A stretch of DNA of 64,000 bases from Novipirellula caenicola (GTDB lineage Bacteria; Planctomycetota; Planctomycetia; Pirellulales; Pirellulaceae): NCBI RefSeq assembly GCF_039545035.1, contig NZ_BAABRO010000001.1, positions 682,001 through 746,000 on the forward strand, written 5' to 3'. Under the pieces are notes generated by a model, which ran no database searches, was not told the origin of the DNA, and saw nothing but the letters and a program-made list of their open reading frames with translations. This document shows positions 53,181 through 63,515 of this stretch, one piece after another. Every line of letters starts with the position of its first letter. Position 1 is the first letter of the stretch. The position numbers and the translations under genes are program-made.

Positions 53181-53418
53181 CGACTTGTTGATTTAATGAA
53201 GTTTCCTGCGGCAACGGGTGCATGATGGACTTTCTAGTCCGTCAATGGTGCATTCGACGGACTAGGAAGTCCATCGTACGACTAAAACAGCAAGCCGTTG
53301 ACGGCTTGTTGATTTAACGAAGTTTCCTGCGGCAAGGGGTGTATGATGGATTTTCTAGTCCGTCAATGGTGTATTCGCCGGACTAGGAAGTCCATCGTAC
53401 GACTAAAACAACAAGCCG
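53181..53418. repeat. Dispersed element family C, copies 5 and 6 in tandem
   Basis: Two direct copies of the 118-bp element (53181-53298 and 53301-53418), inverted relative to copy 1, ending with CCCGCGACTTCCGCTACGA as copy 4 does. They stand next to the 3' end of the membrane protein gene at 53432. Confidence 0.9.
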
Positions 53419-53431
53419 CCCGCGACTTCCG

Positions 53432-54316
53432 CTACGACCAACCCAAATTTTTGCTGGGCAGCTCGAAGCCTGTGTCATCTAACAATCGACGATCACGGCG
53501 ATGGCGTGCGTAAGCAAAAAATGGCTTCATCGGCCAGAGCTGCTTCCACGCCATTAAATAAGCGCCGACGAAGGTCGCTCCGTACTGCGGTCGATTCAGC
53601 GAAGCGGGTGGACGATAAGGCGAATCTTGCATTGCGGCAGTGAATCCATCATGAGCGCCACCAATGTATCGCAAATACCCGCACGCTTTGGCGTGTTCAA
53701 ATTCCGCTGTCATCCCGGCTGAGATGAAGGCAGCGACGTCACCATCGAATAGGGTATCGAGTCGATTCACTGGCCGGCGACGGAGCGCGTAATGTCGCTT
53801 GAGTGCCTGATGAGCCGCAAACAAATCCTCGACGCTCTGAATCCGAGGATGCTGGGTCGACAAATAGCTCGGTGGAATAGGAAACGCTCCGAGTGTCTTT
53901 TGGTTGCCAGTGTTGATTTCACTGTCGTCATCAAACCGTGTGCAGAACTCTGTAAAACGTTCTTGCAAATTCCATATGCCATTTTGATCGGAGTAAACGA
54001 CCGCGGACACCGCCCCCGTCGACTCGGCTCGATTCAGAAAGACCACGATCAAACTTTTAACGTTCGTCACCGCTTGCGGCAAAAAGAAAGTTCCCTCGTT
54101 GGAAAATCCCAATCGCGTCATTGATTCATGGACCTCGAAAAAATGCTGGCGAACGACTTCCGGTAGCGGATCATCGGCCGGCACCGGTTCAATCGTTGGG
54201 AAGGCTTCGGTGCGAAAGGTCGCGAGGATCAGCAGCGGTGTTCCCAATAAATAGAGCAGCGGTAGTCCAATCAGAATCAGCGTGCTCGTGCTGGGAAACG
54301 ATTCAAAGATATCCAT
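53432..54316 (-). CDS. Hypothetical membrane-anchored protein
   Basis: Protein of 294 aa, not recognised. It begins MDIFESFPSTSTLILIGLPLLYLLGTPLLILATF, one N-terminal transmembrane helix. The rest is soluble with mixed structure: LPEVVRQHFFEVHESMTRLGF, SLIVVFLNRAESTGAVSAVVYSDQNG, NRLDTLFDGDVAAFISAGMTAEFEHAKACGYLRY, then a basic C-terminus (YARHRRDRRLLDD). The ATG at 54316 is used; an extension to 54355 adds 13 polar residues. It may be co-transcribed with the glucosidase gene upstream (120-bp gap). Confidence 0.6.
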   Translation of the reverse strand: MDIFESFPSTSTLILIGLPLLYLLGTPLLILATFRTEAFPTIEPVPADDPLPEVVRQHFFEVHESMTRLGFSNEGTFFLPQAVTNVKSLIVVFLNRAESTGAVSAVVYSDQNGIWNLQERFTEFCTRFDDDSEINTGNQKTLGAFPIPPSYLSTQHPRIQSVEDLFAAHQALKRHYALRRRPVNRLDTLFDGDVAAFISAGMTAEFEHAKACGYLRYIGGAHDGFTAAMQDSPYRPPASLNRPQYGATFVGAYLMAWKQLWPMKPFFAYARHRRDRRLLDDTGFELPSKNLGWS

Positions 54317-54436
54317 GTGCAGCGTCCGAGTGGATGGAACGACTTTATTAGCCAATGGGATGGTTGATGAGTTGAGAAGTAGTTTTCGGCGCCGTTGACG
54401 CTATTTTCGCGGAGCGAAAAGCGACGATGAAACCGG

Positions 54437-57154
54437 CTACCTTCGCCATTCGTCGATCAACGAGGCGACCAGTCCGGTCCAGCCGGTTTGGTGATTCGCC
54501 CCGAGGCCTTCGCCTGTTTCGGCATTGAAATACTCGTGGAACAGCAAACAGTCACGCCAATGTGGATCGTGTTGCATCTTTTCACGCCGTCCATAAATGG
54601 CTCGGCGGCCTTCGGAATCGCGAGTGAACAGCGAGATCAGCCGATTGGCGTGTCCCTCGGCAACTTCGGACAACGTCATCGTTTCTCGCTCGGCATCCGG
54701 TTCTGCGGGCACTCGAATGCTCTCTCCGTAAACCTTCGCAAGTTTTCGCAGTGATTCGATCATCAAAAAACTAGTCGGAAACCAGATCGGACCTCGCCAA
54801 TTTGAATTGCCTCCTTTGAGCCAAGTGGTCGATTCCGCAGGATCGTACTTGACGGTTTGATCACCAAACGTAAACGGATGCTGCTCGTGGTATTTCGACA
54901 GACTTCTCAGCCCATAGGGACTCAGGAATTCAGATTCATCCCACAGCACCTCGACGATCCGGCGCAGTTGGTCCGCGTCGACGAGTGAAAGCAAGTGCAC
55001 CTTTCCGTTGGCATTCTCGCTGGTCGTTAAGCAGGCTTCGGTCAAGTGGCCGCGGTTCCGCATGAACCAATCCAAGTTTGCTTTGAACTCAGGAAACTCG
55101 GACGTCCAAACCTCTTCGAGCCGTTCGACGGCGTACAGCGGGATCAGACTGACCAGCGAATGCAGGCGGAAACGATGATACGAGCCATCGGGATAGCACA
55201 ACGCGTCAAAGAAGAATCCGTCCTCTTCGCTCCACAACTCGTAATCCCGACCGCCCATGTTTTTCATCGCCGATCCGATGTACACGTAGTGCTCGAAAAA
55301 CTTGATCGCCAACCCGACGTAGGTCTTATTTTCTTTGGCCAGTTCCAAGGCGATTCGCATCAAGTTTAGACAATACATCCCCATCCACCCGGTTGCATCG
55401 GCTTGTTTCAGCGACGAACCATCGCTTGGCGGAGTGCTGCGATCAAACGTGGTGATATTGTCCAATCCAAGAAAGCCACCTTCAAACACGTTGTGGCCTT
55501 CGGCATCGACCTTGTTGACCCACCAAGTGAAATTCAGCAGCAGTTTGTGAAAACACTTTTCCAAAAACTCGCGGTCGGCACGCCCATTTTGAATTCGATC
55601 CATGTTGTAGACACGCCAAATCGCCCAAGCATGCACGGGCGGATTCAGATCGCTGAATTCCCACTCGTAAGCGGGAATCTGGCCATTGGGATGCTGGAAT
55701 TGTTCAAACAGCAGCAACCATAATTGTTCTTTGGCGAACTCGGGATCAACCAGTGCCAACGGGATACACTGAAACGCCAAGTCCCAGGCAGCGAACCACG
55801 GGTATTCCCACTTGTCGGGCATCGACAAGATTCGCATCGAATTGAGATGTTTCCAGTGTTCGTTGCGAATGTGATGGCGAGACGCGGGCGGCTTGGCTCG
55901 CGAGTCATCGCCATCGAGCCACTTATGGACGTCGAAATAATAGAATTGTTTTGACCAAATCATTCCGGCCAGTGCTTGACGCTGGACGCGACGTTCATCC
56001 TCGGAAGCTTTGGGGGGGTGCAGTTCGTCGTAGAATGTATCGGTTTCCGATTTTCGCTGATCGACGACCGCGTCAACACCGCGGATCGCATCCGGGGTTG
56101 GACGATCGGTCAGTCGCAACCGCAACACCACCGACGCGTTCGCTGGCACGGTGACGTTTTCGTAATGCACACACGCTTTCGTGCCGACTTGGTCCGGGTT
56201 CACGCACGACTCGCCGTTGATCACGTCGCGATGAAAGGCGTCTTTGACATACGCCGTGTGGTCAGGACATCCATACAATCGCATGCGGTTCGATTCGTTG
56301 TTGGTGAACAACGGCTTGCCGCCTGATTCGGCATACAAATACCGTTTACCAAGTGCATAATCGGTCAGCAAATTAGAAATCGGTTTGGCAGTCGAGTCGT
56401 CAGCAACCAAGCAGGCTTGCCCGTTGGGATCTTGAGAGCACGCGATCGAAGGTGTGGGGCCGGGGACATCGCCCCAAGACCATGTATTGCGGAACCAAAG
56501 CTGCGGCAGCACGTGCAAGCGGGCCGGTTCGCTGCCACGATTGAAGATTTCGATTCGGACGCAGATGTCTTCGGGATCGGCCTTGGCGTACTCAACGAAA
56601 ATGTCAAAGTAGCGATCGTCATCAAAGACACCGGTATCGAGCAATTCAAATTCGGGTTGCTCGATCCCACGACGTTGACTCTCATCGATCAGTTGTTGAT
56701 AGGGGAATTTAGCTTGCGGGTATTTATATAAATATTTCAGGTACGAGTGGGTCGGTGAGGCGTCGAGGTAATAGTAGTACTCACGCACATCCTCGCCATG
56801 ATTATTTTGCTGGGGGACGACCCCGAACAAGCGTTCTTTGAGGATCTCGTCTTGTCCGTTCCAAAACGCCAACGCAAAGACGAGCAATTGGTAGCGGTCA
56901 CAGATACCGGCCAAACCATCTTCACCCCAGCGATAGGCTTTGGAGCGTGCCTGATCATGAGTCAGAAAACCCCAGGCGTCGCCGTTGCTGCTGTAGTCCT
57001 CGCGAACGGTGCCCCAAGCCCGTTCGCTGACATAGGGTCCCCATGATCGCCAATTCCTGTTGTGCAAGCGATCTTCATCCAATCGCTTTCGCTCCGCCGA
57101 GAGCGAAGAAGCTTGCGAATCCGAATGACGATCACTCGAAGTTGCTCGTGTCAT
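54437..57154 (-). CDS. GH63/MGH1-like glucosidase
   Basis: Large glycoside hydrolase-like protein of 905 aa without a signal peptide, so probably cytoplasmic. Characteristic blocks are [136 protein letters not shown] and [22 protein letters not shown]. They follow the order expected for the (alpha/alpha)6 barrel of GH63 and mannosylglycerate-hydrolase-like families. Substrates in that group include alpha-glucosides, mannosylglycerate and glucosylglycerate. Which applies here is open; no transport or synthesis genes are adjacent to decide it. Confidence 0.88.
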   Translation of the reverse strand: MTRATSSDRHSDSQASSLSAERKRLDEDRLHNRNWRSWGPYVSERAWGTVREDYSSNGDAWGFLTHDQARSKAYRWGEDGLAGICDRYQLLVFALAFWNGQDEILKERLFGVVPQQNNHGEDVREYYYYLDASPTHSYLKYLYKYPQAKFPYQQLIDESQRRGIEQPEFELLDTGVFDDDRYFDIFVEYAKADPEDICVRIEIFNRGSEPARLHVLPQLWFRNTWSWGDVPGPTPSIACSQDPNGQACLVADDSTAKPISNLLTDYALGKRYLYAESGGKPLFTNNESNRMRLYGCPDHTAYVKDAFHRDVINGESCVNPDQVGTKACVHYENVTVPANASVVLRLRLTDRPTPDAIRGVDAVVDQRKSETDTFYDELHPPKASEDERRVQRQALAGMIWSKQFYYFDVHKWLDGDDSRAKPPASRHHIRNEHWKHLNSMRILSMPDKWEYPWFAAWDLAFQCIPLALVDPEFAKEQLWLLLFEQFQHPNGQIPAYEWEFSDLNPPVHAWAIWRVYNMDRIQNGRADREFLEKCFHKLLLNFTWWVNKVDAEGHNVFEGGFLGLDNITTFDRSTPPSDGSSLKQADATGWMGMYCLNLMRIALELAKENKTYVGLAIKFFEHYVYIGSAMKNMGGRDYELWSEEDGFFFDALCYPDGSYHRFRLHSLVSLIPLYAVERLEEVWTSEFPEFKANLDWFMRNRGHLTEACLTTSENANGKVHLLSLVDADQLRRIVEVLWDESEFLSPYGLRSLSKYHEQHPFTFGDQTVKYDPAESTTWLKGGNSNWRGPIWFPTSFLMIESLRKLAKVYGESIRVPAEPDAERETMTLSEVAEGHANRLISLFTRDSEGRRAIYGRREKMQHDPHWRDCLLFHEYFNAETGEGLGANHQTGWTGLVASLIDEWRR

Positions 57155-57396
57155 AGCGGTCAGCCCAGATAAGAATCATGTTGAACCCCTGAGAAGCTTC
57201 ACGAACATTTATTGTAGACGCTGCACGCAAAGAGGGTTGCCCCTTTCCCGGCAACCTAAGAATTCAGTAAAAATGTTTCCCCCCGGACTCGCCGGCTGAC
57301 CGTTTTCGGGGTAGCGAATGTCGCCAAGACTTTTGGGGTGGGTCGCATCAGACCGAAACACTCTGCAAGTTTCGCTACCCATCAATAGCTGCCCGA

Positions 57397-57699
57397 CTAA
57401 AAGCGGACGACTTCTTGGTCATTGTAGGTGAACAGGCCTTTGAGCAACTCGAGATCGATGCCGACGTTTTCTTTCAACTGAGCCTGCACAATTTCGATCG
57501 GAAACATTTCCATCTCGGGATCGCTTAAGATCTGATGGACCGGTATGAAGACAGCGGCAATCGCGTCGTCGGGGATATACTGGCTCGACAGTGCCGAACC
57601 CTCTTCCGCTCGGGTGATGCCGGAAACAAAACCGCTGCCCAGTACCATGATCAGGGGCAAGAAGTAGCGACTGCAAATCATGACGAACTCCGAATTCAT
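57397..57699 (-). CDS. Short secreted planctomycete protein, possibly truncated
   Basis: Exported protein of 100 aa. A signal peptide (SRYFLPLIMVLGSGFVSGITRAEE) is followed by YIPDDAIAAVFIPVHQILSDPEMEMFPIEIVQAQLKENVGIDLELLKGLF, then a few residues and a stop. I recall this PDDAIAAVxxPxxxL...PIEVVQAQ segment as the opening of much longer planctomycete secreted proteins. If so, this copy has lost its C-terminal part. The stop is a clean TAG at 57397-57399. Starts at 57699 and 57681 are both possible; the longer frame to 57858 lacks support. Confidence 0.5.
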   Translation of the reverse strand: MNSEFVMICSRYFLPLIMVLGSGFVSGITRAEEGSALSSQYIPDDAIAAVFIPVHQILSDPEMEMFPIEIVQAQLKENVGIDLELLKGLFTYNDQEVVRF

Positions 57700-57869
57700 C
57701 GAAACGAGGTGGGGAGGGCATACGTGAATGGGGCTGCGACCATGATTATGACATGTCCCCCCACAAGGATGTTGCACGAGTCTGCAAATAGTGACGGAGA
57801 GCCCGCAGACTTTGGCCGGGAGCAGATTCCGCCTAACTTTTGCAAATTGAGGCAACAACGCTGGAAAAG

Positions 57870-58127
57870 ATGGCTGACCTAAAAAATCCGAAAGTTATTT
57901 TGGCCAAGGGGATGTTGTTCCTCGCGCTCGGTATACTCGCATCGGCAATGTTGATCGCAAAGACACCTTCGCTGCAGGTGGTCGTCCTGCTGGGCATTTC
58001 CATCTGGGCATTTTGTCGATTTTACTATTTTGCTTTTTATGTGATCGAACACTACGTAGATCCTGAATTCAAATTCGCAGGACTGATCGCGTTCGCGCGG
58101 TATCTGTTGCAGCGGAAGCGTCGCTAA
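57870..58127 (+). CDS. Small two-helix membrane protein
   Basis: Protein of 85 aa with two hydrophobic helices (VILAKGMLFLALGILASAMLI and LQVVVLLGISIWAFCRFYYFAFYVI), a short hydrophilic end (EHYVDPEFKFAGLIAFARYLLQRKRR) and a basic tail. The family is not recognised with certainty; similar small proteins of unknown function occur beside many bacterial genes. The ATG at 57870 is chosen over one at 57840 because the helix begins soon after it. It precedes the sulfatase gene by 77 bp and may be co-transcribed. Confidence 0.6.
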   Translation: MADLKNPKVILAKGMLFLALGILASAMLIAKTPSLQVVVLLGISIWAFCRFYYFAFYVIEHYVDPEFKFAGLIAFARYLLQRKRR

Positions 58128-58204
58128 CTTGAAACAATCACTGCGAATTCCCATCCGATTCGTTGCTCACCATCACAGCCCCTCAAAAAGACAAGAACAA
58201 CCGC

Positions 58205-59635
58205 ATGACGCGACAATGGCTTAAGAAGCGATTTACACTTTGTCTATACAGTTCTCTAGCGGCAATATCATTCGCCGGTTTCGCCAGCGCTGCGGAAGAG
58301 CCTGTACGACCGAATATCGTTTTCATCATGGCGGACGATTTGGGATACGGTGATCTGGGGTGCTACGGCCAGCAAATGATCAAGACACCGAACATCGATC
58401 GTTTGGCATCCGAAGGCATGCGGTTCACTCAAGCGTATGCGGGAGGCCCAGTGTGCACGCCGTCTCGATCGGTATTGATGACCGGGCTGCACAATGGGCA
58501 TACCGTGGCGCGGGACAACGTGCCGCATTACTCGACTTACTTGCAAGACGACGACACCACGTTGGCCGAGGTGTTGAGCGGCGTGGGCTATCGTTGCGGC
58601 GGGGTTGGCAAGTGGTCACTCGGTGATGCCAACAGCGTCGGACGGGCAACGAACCAAGGCTTTGATACCTGGTTTGGTTATTTGAACCAGGATCATGCGC
58701 ATTATTACTATCCCGAATATCTCGACGATGATGACGAGCGATACGAGCTGAGCGGCAATTCGAAATCGCACCACACCTACAGTCACACGGAATTGACCGA
58801 ACGGGCGTTGCGATTCATCGACGAATCGAGTGACGGCAAGTCTCCTTTCTTTTTGTACGCCGCCTACACGCTGCCTCATTTTTCGTCACCAAAAGAGGAT
58901 GAGGACGGATTGACCGTGCCATCGACCGAGCCTTATTCCGAGCGAAATTGGGAGGCCAAGGCAAAAAAATACGCGGCAATGATCCACCTGCTCGATCAGG
59001 ACGTCGGACGCATCACCAAGCAAATCGACGAACTTGGGATGGGTGACCAAACGCTGATCATCTTTACCAGCGACAACGGCGGTCACAAAAACGTGGCCAA
59101 GCAATTCAACACCAATGGTCCGCTTCGTGGTTACAAGCGGGATCTGACCGAAGGAGGCATTCGCGTACCGCTAATCGCGCGTTGGCCAGGTCAAATCCCG
59201 GCCAACCGGACCAGCGACGAAGTGATTGCGTTTCAGGACATGATGCCGACGTTCGCCGAACTCGCCGGAGCAACGCCCCCGAATCACCTAGACGGGATTT
59301 CGATTGTCAGTGGGCTGCGGGGAGGCAAGCTCGCATCGGATCGTGAATACTTGTACTGGGACTTTGGCCATTGCCGCACGCGTTATCATCAAGCGGTCCG
59401 CTGGAACGATTGGAAGGGGATCCGTTCGGAAATTCGGCTAGGCGTTGCGGGTCCGATCGAGTTGTATGATTTACGTCATGATCTTGGCGAAGCACATGAC
59501 GTTGCGGCGGATCATCCCGAAGTGGTTCAACGAATCGAACAAATCATGAACACGGCGGTGACGCCGAGCGAGAAATATCCGATTGGCAAGGTTTACAAGG
59601 GCCATGCGATCTGGCAACCCGAAACGGTCAAGTGA
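58205..59635 (+). CDS. Secreted arylsulfatase-type sulfatase (FGly)
   Basis: Exported sulfatase of 476 aa. A signal peptide (LYSSLAAISFAGFASAAEE) precedes the catalytic domain. Metal and active-site marks are NIVFIMADDLGYGDLGCYG (Asp pair), TPNIDRLASEGMRFTQAY, VCTPSRSVLMTG with Cys84 in the CxPSR motif (converted to formylglycine), GVGKWSLGD, FTSDNGGH and GPLRGYKRDLTEGGIRVP. The length is typical for family S1. The Cys-type motif needs an aerobic FGE or anSME maturase, not present in this window. The substrate is unknown; planctomycete sulfatases usually act on sulfated polysaccharides. The ATG at 58205 is used rather than a TTG at 58163. Confidence 0.93.
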   Translation: MTRQWLKKRFTLCLYSSLAAISFAGFASAAEEPVRPNIVFIMADDLGYGDLGCYGQQMIKTPNIDRLASEGMRFTQAYAGGPVCTPSRSVLMTGLHNGHTVARDNVPHYSTYLQDDDTTLAEVLSGVGYRCGGVGKWSLGDANSVGRATNQGFDTWFGYLNQDHAHYYYPEYLDDDDERYELSGNSKSHHTYSHTELTERALRFIDESSDGKSPFFLYAAYTLPHFSSPKEDEDGLTVPSTEPYSERNWEAKAKKYAAMIHLLDQDVGRITKQIDELGMGDQTLIIFTSDNGGHKNVAKQFNTNGPLRGYKRDLTEGGIRVPLIARWPGQIPANRTSDEVIAFQDMMPTFAELAGATPPNHLDGISIVSGLRGGKLASDREYLYWDFGHCRTRYHQAVRWNDWKGIRSEIRLGVAGPIELYDLRHDLGEAHDVAADHPEVVQRIEQIMNTAVTPSEKYPIGKVYKGHAIWQPETVK

Positions 59636-59689
59636 CACGGCGGAGCGACCAGCGACTCGGTTCGCTTCGAACGACGAATTGCGTTTTCG

Positions 59690-60271
59690 CTATGCCGACT
59701 TCATCACGGTGATCCGCTCAGGCGAATGTTCCAAGCGAAGCTGGCTCGTGACGGCCTCTTGGTTCATCGCTTCGATTTGATCGACGCCGGCTGCGGTGAT
59801 CGACAACTGGCCACTCTCTTCGCGGCCAATCCAACCTTTCTCGCGGAAGTACCACAGGTGAAACGCCACGGTTTGCTCCGAATACGGGACCATGGTTTCG
59901 AGTGTCCCCAGCCCGATGCCGGGTTTCTTGAAATCACGACGCCGCTGGGCATACAGCAGCGATAACAATTTGTACCGCTCGATGCAATCATCCGTTGCTG
60001 CATTGGCCGCGTCGACCAACTCAGCCCGTTCCTGGTTCACTTGCTGATACTCGCGATCATACGCGGCGCGCTGCTGGGGATCACGAAGCGTCTCGAACGC
60101 CGTGACCAATTTCGAAAAGTGTTTGCGATCCCCGCCTGATTGATCGCGATTTCCCGCGAGATCGGGATGATACTGCTTTGCCAAGAAACGAAAAACGCGT
60201 TCGATCGTCGCGATGCTTGCGTTGGGACTGACTTCCAACACCTCGTAGTAATCCACGAACTCTTTACCCAT
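59690..60271 (-). CDS. J-domain (DnaJ-like) protein with C-terminal winged-helix-like part
   Basis: Cytoplasmic co-chaperone-type protein of 193 aa. The J-domain (about 7-75) contains [34 protein letters not shown] with the HPD tripeptide (35-37) that stimulates DnaK ATPase. A helical linker ([21 protein letters not shown]) follows. Residues of about 105-180 look like a winged helix ([45 protein letters not shown]), unusual for a J-protein and suggestive of DNA or protein binding. No zinc-finger or substrate domain of classic DnaJ is present. The ATG at 60271 is used (another lies at 60274). Confidence 0.85.
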   Translation of the reverse strand: MGKEFVDYYEVLEVSPNASIATIERVFRFLAKQYHPDLAGNRDQSGGDRKHFSKLVTAFETLRDPQQRAAYDREYQQVNQERAELVDAANAATDDCIERYKLLSLLYAQRRRDFKKPGIGLGTLETMVPYSEQTVAFHLWYFREKGWIGREESGQLSITAAGVDQIEAMNQEAVTSQLRLEHSPERITVMKSA

Positions 60272-60516
60272 CATCTGCCTTGCCTTGTATTCGACGTGAC
60301 GTTCAGTCGCCCCCCGGAGAACATTCCGGCACTGCACACGCAAACGTAGCTGACGCTTATTTGATCGAGAGTGGATTTCGCCATGGAACCACGCCCCCAC
60401 GATCAAGCTATTCTCGATGGCGCGAATGTAGCGATTCTAGCGTGTTGTTCCCTGACAACGTGACGCGAAGCATGGAGTTTGCCAGGCGAAACGCGTCGCA
60501 ATGACGAAACGCGAAG

Positions 60517-61785
60517 CTAATAGCGACGCACACGTGCGATCAACGCGGTTCCGATTGCGACCAGAACAACATTACCGATCCAGACGCCATAAGGAGGGAT
60601 CGCGGCGTCCTTGGCTTGCTCGAGCCCAAAGATAAAGAGCGGGTAATAGACCAACAGGATCGGCAAAAAACAAATCCCGAACGTGGTCCAATAGTCACTC
60701 GTACGAGCAATCATCGCCAGCGGAGCTCCGACGAAAACAAAGAAGAAGCACGTGAAGCCTTCGGCCCATCGACGCCATGGTTCAACGTGCAGTCGCGTCA
60801 AGCGTTTACGACTGTGCTCGACCTGCGACTCCATATGCCTGCCCATCCCTCCGGCAATGTCTCCGGAACGTGACGTCAGGATCGAAAATCCGACGTGGGC
60901 GGCCAATTGGCCTGCGGCGGCATGGGTTCGCGCGTCCTGTTGCAACCGTTCACTCCGGATCACCGCCAATGACAACCAGCTAGGGGATTGGTTCTCGGGC
61001 CCTTTGTCGACCATTGCGGCAGCCAACGGAATCTTGAATTCGGTTTGGCCTGGCACAATGCCTTGGATGCCGTTTCCCGATTCGACTTGGCTGTCGGTGA
61101 CATGCAAAATCAAATTGTACGTTTCGCTATCAAGCTGCAATCGCCCTTCGCGAGCAGACAGCTTCATTGGTCCTTCGCTGCTGTGGTTGTGAACCGTAAC
61201 GGTGGGATGAATCAAGGTTTGCCCCTCGACATCCCGCACGTGGATCGAAAATCCATGATCCGATGTGTACGAGTGTTGGGCGCGAAGCACTCGATAGGCG
61301 ATGTCTTCGACCGACATCAGCACGACACGATTGATCCCCGGTCGTCCCCATGAAACCGCAAGGTCCGACACACCGACGGCAACCGGACTGAGTAATGCAG
61401 CAAAGATCAACGCCGGCTGCAGCAATTTCAGCGGCGAAATCCCGGATGCCTTGACGGTCGAAACCTCTCCGTCGGCCGCCATCCGGCCGTACACACAGCA
61501 AACCGAGAACAGCGCAGTGGCCGGGAAGGCGAACTGCAGCGAGATCGGCAAGATGTACGGTAACAATTGGACGATCGCCATCACGCCCAGACCGCGGCGC
61601 AGCAGCTCTCGCCCGACACCGACCATCAAGATCATCAGTGTCAATGCGATCAGCGACACCACGAAGATCTTCAAGATCTCGAATAGGATGTATCGCGTCA
61701 GTCGACTGGGAATGAGTGAAATCAAGCTAAACGGCAGCGAAATTTGCGTGGGATGACCATCGATCGGCCTTTTCGACTTGGACAA
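60517..61785 (-). CDS. LptF/LptG family permease
   Basis: Inner-membrane permease of 422 aa in the family that extracts lipopolysaccharide for transport to the outer membrane. The N-terminal RLTRYILFEILKIFVVSLIALTLMILM is followed by the helix LPYILPISLQFAFPATALFSVCCVYGRMAADGEVSTVKASGISPLKLLQP, highly characteristic of YjgP/YjgQ. A periplasmic beta domain (about 165-260) precedes three more helices, including FTCFFFVFVGAPLAMIAR. The start is uncertain: the first codon is TTG at 61785 and no earlier ATG fits. It is divergent from purM. Planctomycetes have an outer membrane, so the role is plausible. Confidence 0.85.
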   Translation of the reverse strand: MSKSKRPIDGHPTQISLPFSLISLIPSRLTRYILFEILKIFVVSLIALTLMILMVGVGRELLRRGLGVMAIVQLLPYILPISLQFAFPATALFSVCCVYGRMAADGEVSTVKASGISPLKLLQPALIFAALLSPVAVGVSDLAVSWGRPGINRVVLMSVEDIAYRVLRAQHSYTSDHGFSIHVRDVEGQTLIHPTVTVHNHSSEGPMKLSAREGRLQLDSETYNLILHVTDSQVESGNGIQGIVPGQTEFKIPLAAAMVDKGPENQSPSWLSLAVIRSERLQQDARTHAAAGQLAAHVGFSILTSRSGDIAGGMGRHMESQVEHSRKRLTRLHVEPWRRWAEGFTCFFFVFVGAPLAMIARTSDYWTTFGICFLPILLVYYPLFIFGLEQAKDAAIPPYGVWIGNVVLVAIGTALIARVRRY

Positions 61786-62106
61786 TGCGTCGAACGTATT
61801 GAAAATGCGTCGACCGCATGAAGCCGATTGCTGTGTCGTTTAGCAAATCCTAGGTGAGTGGCGGTAGAGGGGATTTTTGCAAAACCGGTTCGGCTGAGAG
61901 AATTTGGCTTCGATCCAGCGGCGGGCGAAGCAACCGCTGCCAACCTCGCATTTTTTCACGCGACGCGGCCGCATTTGCTGGCATCCCGGTTGCCCACCGC
62001 TACCAAGTTTGGCGTGAGGGCGTCATGATGTGGCAATGACCGAAGCGAATTCGCTTTGGGTGCTTCGATAAACCAGTCCGTCAAACCGAATTTTCCCCCA
62101 AAACAG
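61786..62106. other. Divergent intergenic region, LptF/G-like and purM
   Basis: About 320 bp between two start codons, expected to contain both promoters. No operator palindrome or riboswitch was recognised. Confidence 0.4.
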
Positions 62107-63171
62107 ATGGCTGCAACCTACAAAGACGCTGGCGTCGACCTCGATGTTTATGCCGAATCGATGCGGCGACTGCCCCGCTTGATGCATCGCACCTTTAGCC
62201 CGCGAGTGATCCCGAGTGACGGAGGCTTTGCGGGCCTGTTTCGACTCGATTTCGCGGGAAAACTGTTTGCTCGCAACTACAAAGAACCGATTTTGGTCAG
62301 CGGTACCGATGGCGTTGGTACTAAGCTGAAAATCGCTCAGCAAACCGGTCGGCACAGCACGGTGGGGATCGATTTGGTTGCGATGTGCGTCAACGACCTA
62401 CTCTGCACGGGGGGGGAACCTCTGTTTTTCCTCGATTACGTGGCGATGGGACGCGACGATCCAGCGCGTCTTGAACAAATCGTGCAAGGCATCAGCGATG
62501 GATGTGTCGAGGGAGACCTAGCGTTATTGGGGGGCGAGACGGCAATCATGCCCGACATGTACGCAACCGAAGACTACGATCTGGCGGGTTTCGCAGTCGG
62601 AGTCGTCGATCGCAAGAAATTGATCGACGGAAAACAGATCGCCGAGGGGGACGTCGTCCTAGGCTTGGCGTCGACCGGACTGCACAGCAATGGATTCAGC
62701 CTGGTTCGCAAAGTGATCAGCGACGCAGGACTCGATTGGGATGCAACTCCCGAGGAATTCGGCGGCCAATCGCTTGGCGATGTCTGTTTGAACCCGACAC
62801 GTATCTATACGCAAGCGATTCGCAGCATCCAGTCACATTACCGCGTCAAGCAGGTTTTGCACGGTTTGGCGCATATCACCGGCGGTGGGATCCAAGAGAA
62901 TCTCGATCGCATTTTGCCCAAAAACGTCGATGCCGAGATCGATCCAAGCAGCTGGCAACCGCAGCCGATTTTCCAATGGCTGCAGAAGACAGGCAGCATC
63001 GAAACGGCTGAAATGCGGCGGATTTTCAATATGGGCATTGGCATGATCGCGGTGGTTAGCGATTTTTATGCCGCTAGCATCCAGTCGCAAATGGAAGAGC
63101 TCGGGATCGCGTGCCAAACGATTGGCCGCATCGTCGACGGCAGCGGCAAGGTCCAATATCGCGACGCCTGA
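62107..63171 (+). CDS. purM: Phosphoribosylformylglycinamidine cyclo-ligase
   Basis: ATP-dependent ligase of 354 aa that closes the imidazole ring to AIR in step 5 of purine synthesis, in the cytoplasm. Marks are [120 protein letters not shown] and [12 protein letters not shown]. Length and order are normal. The ATG at 62107 begins where the family does; a TTG at 62056 would add 17 unconserved residues. It stands alone, without other pur genes. Confidence 0.96.
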   Translation: MAATYKDAGVDLDVYAESMRRLPRLMHRTFSPRVIPSDGGFAGLFRLDFAGKLFARNYKEPILVSGTDGVGTKLKIAQQTGRHSTVGIDLVAMCVNDLLCTGGEPLFFLDYVAMGRDDPARLEQIVQGISDGCVEGDLALLGGETAIMPDMYATEDYDLAGFAVGVVDRKKLIDGKQIAEGDVVLGLASTGLHSNGFSLVRKVISDAGLDWDATPEEFGGQSLGDVCLNPTRIYTQAIRSIQSHYRVKQVLHGLAHITGGGIQENLDRILPKNVDAEIDPSSWQPQPIFQWLQKTGSIETAEMRRIFNMGIGMIAVVSDFYAASIQSQMEELGIACQTIGRIVDGSGKVQYRDA

Positions 63172-63398
63172 TCGCGTCGCCCGGCGGTCGCGAGACTGCG
63201 AGATCGCCAGCAACCTAACGCAACGCTGTGAAGAAGATTAGAGACGACAGATTACGGCATTTGCGAATCGTAGCTACGCTCGCCAGAGCGTGGATGGTTG
63301 CCGGCCAATACGAATCACCACCTTCTGGCGAAAGTCCCTACGAGAAAATGCTTCACAGCGATGTTCCCAACGGCTAATGCCCAATGCCACCGACATTG
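63172..63398. other. Intergenic segment after purM
   Basis: Non-coding stretch leading into repeat D copy 3; no gene recognised. Confidence 0.4.
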
Positions 63399-63515
63399 GC
63401 ACTCGCCGGGTGGTTTTATCGCGGTGCGGCGCAAGCCGCCCGGTCAATATCGAACGTTTTACTCGCTGCCACCGGTTACTCGCTGCAACCGGACGGTTTG
63501 CGTCGCGACCGCACT
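63399..63515. repeat. Dispersed repeat family D, copy 3
   Basis: Shares GGGTGGTTTTATCGCGG, CGCCCGGTCAATATCGAACG, TTTTACTCGCTGC and GCAACCGGACGG with 24571-24672 and, inverted, 4441-4532. It has a short internal duplication of TTACTCGCTGCxACCGG. Confidence 0.75.

Noticed and set aside
60988-61353. Frames opposite the LptF/G-like gene
   Set aside because: Shadow frames without domains; the minus strand carries clear transmembrane helices.
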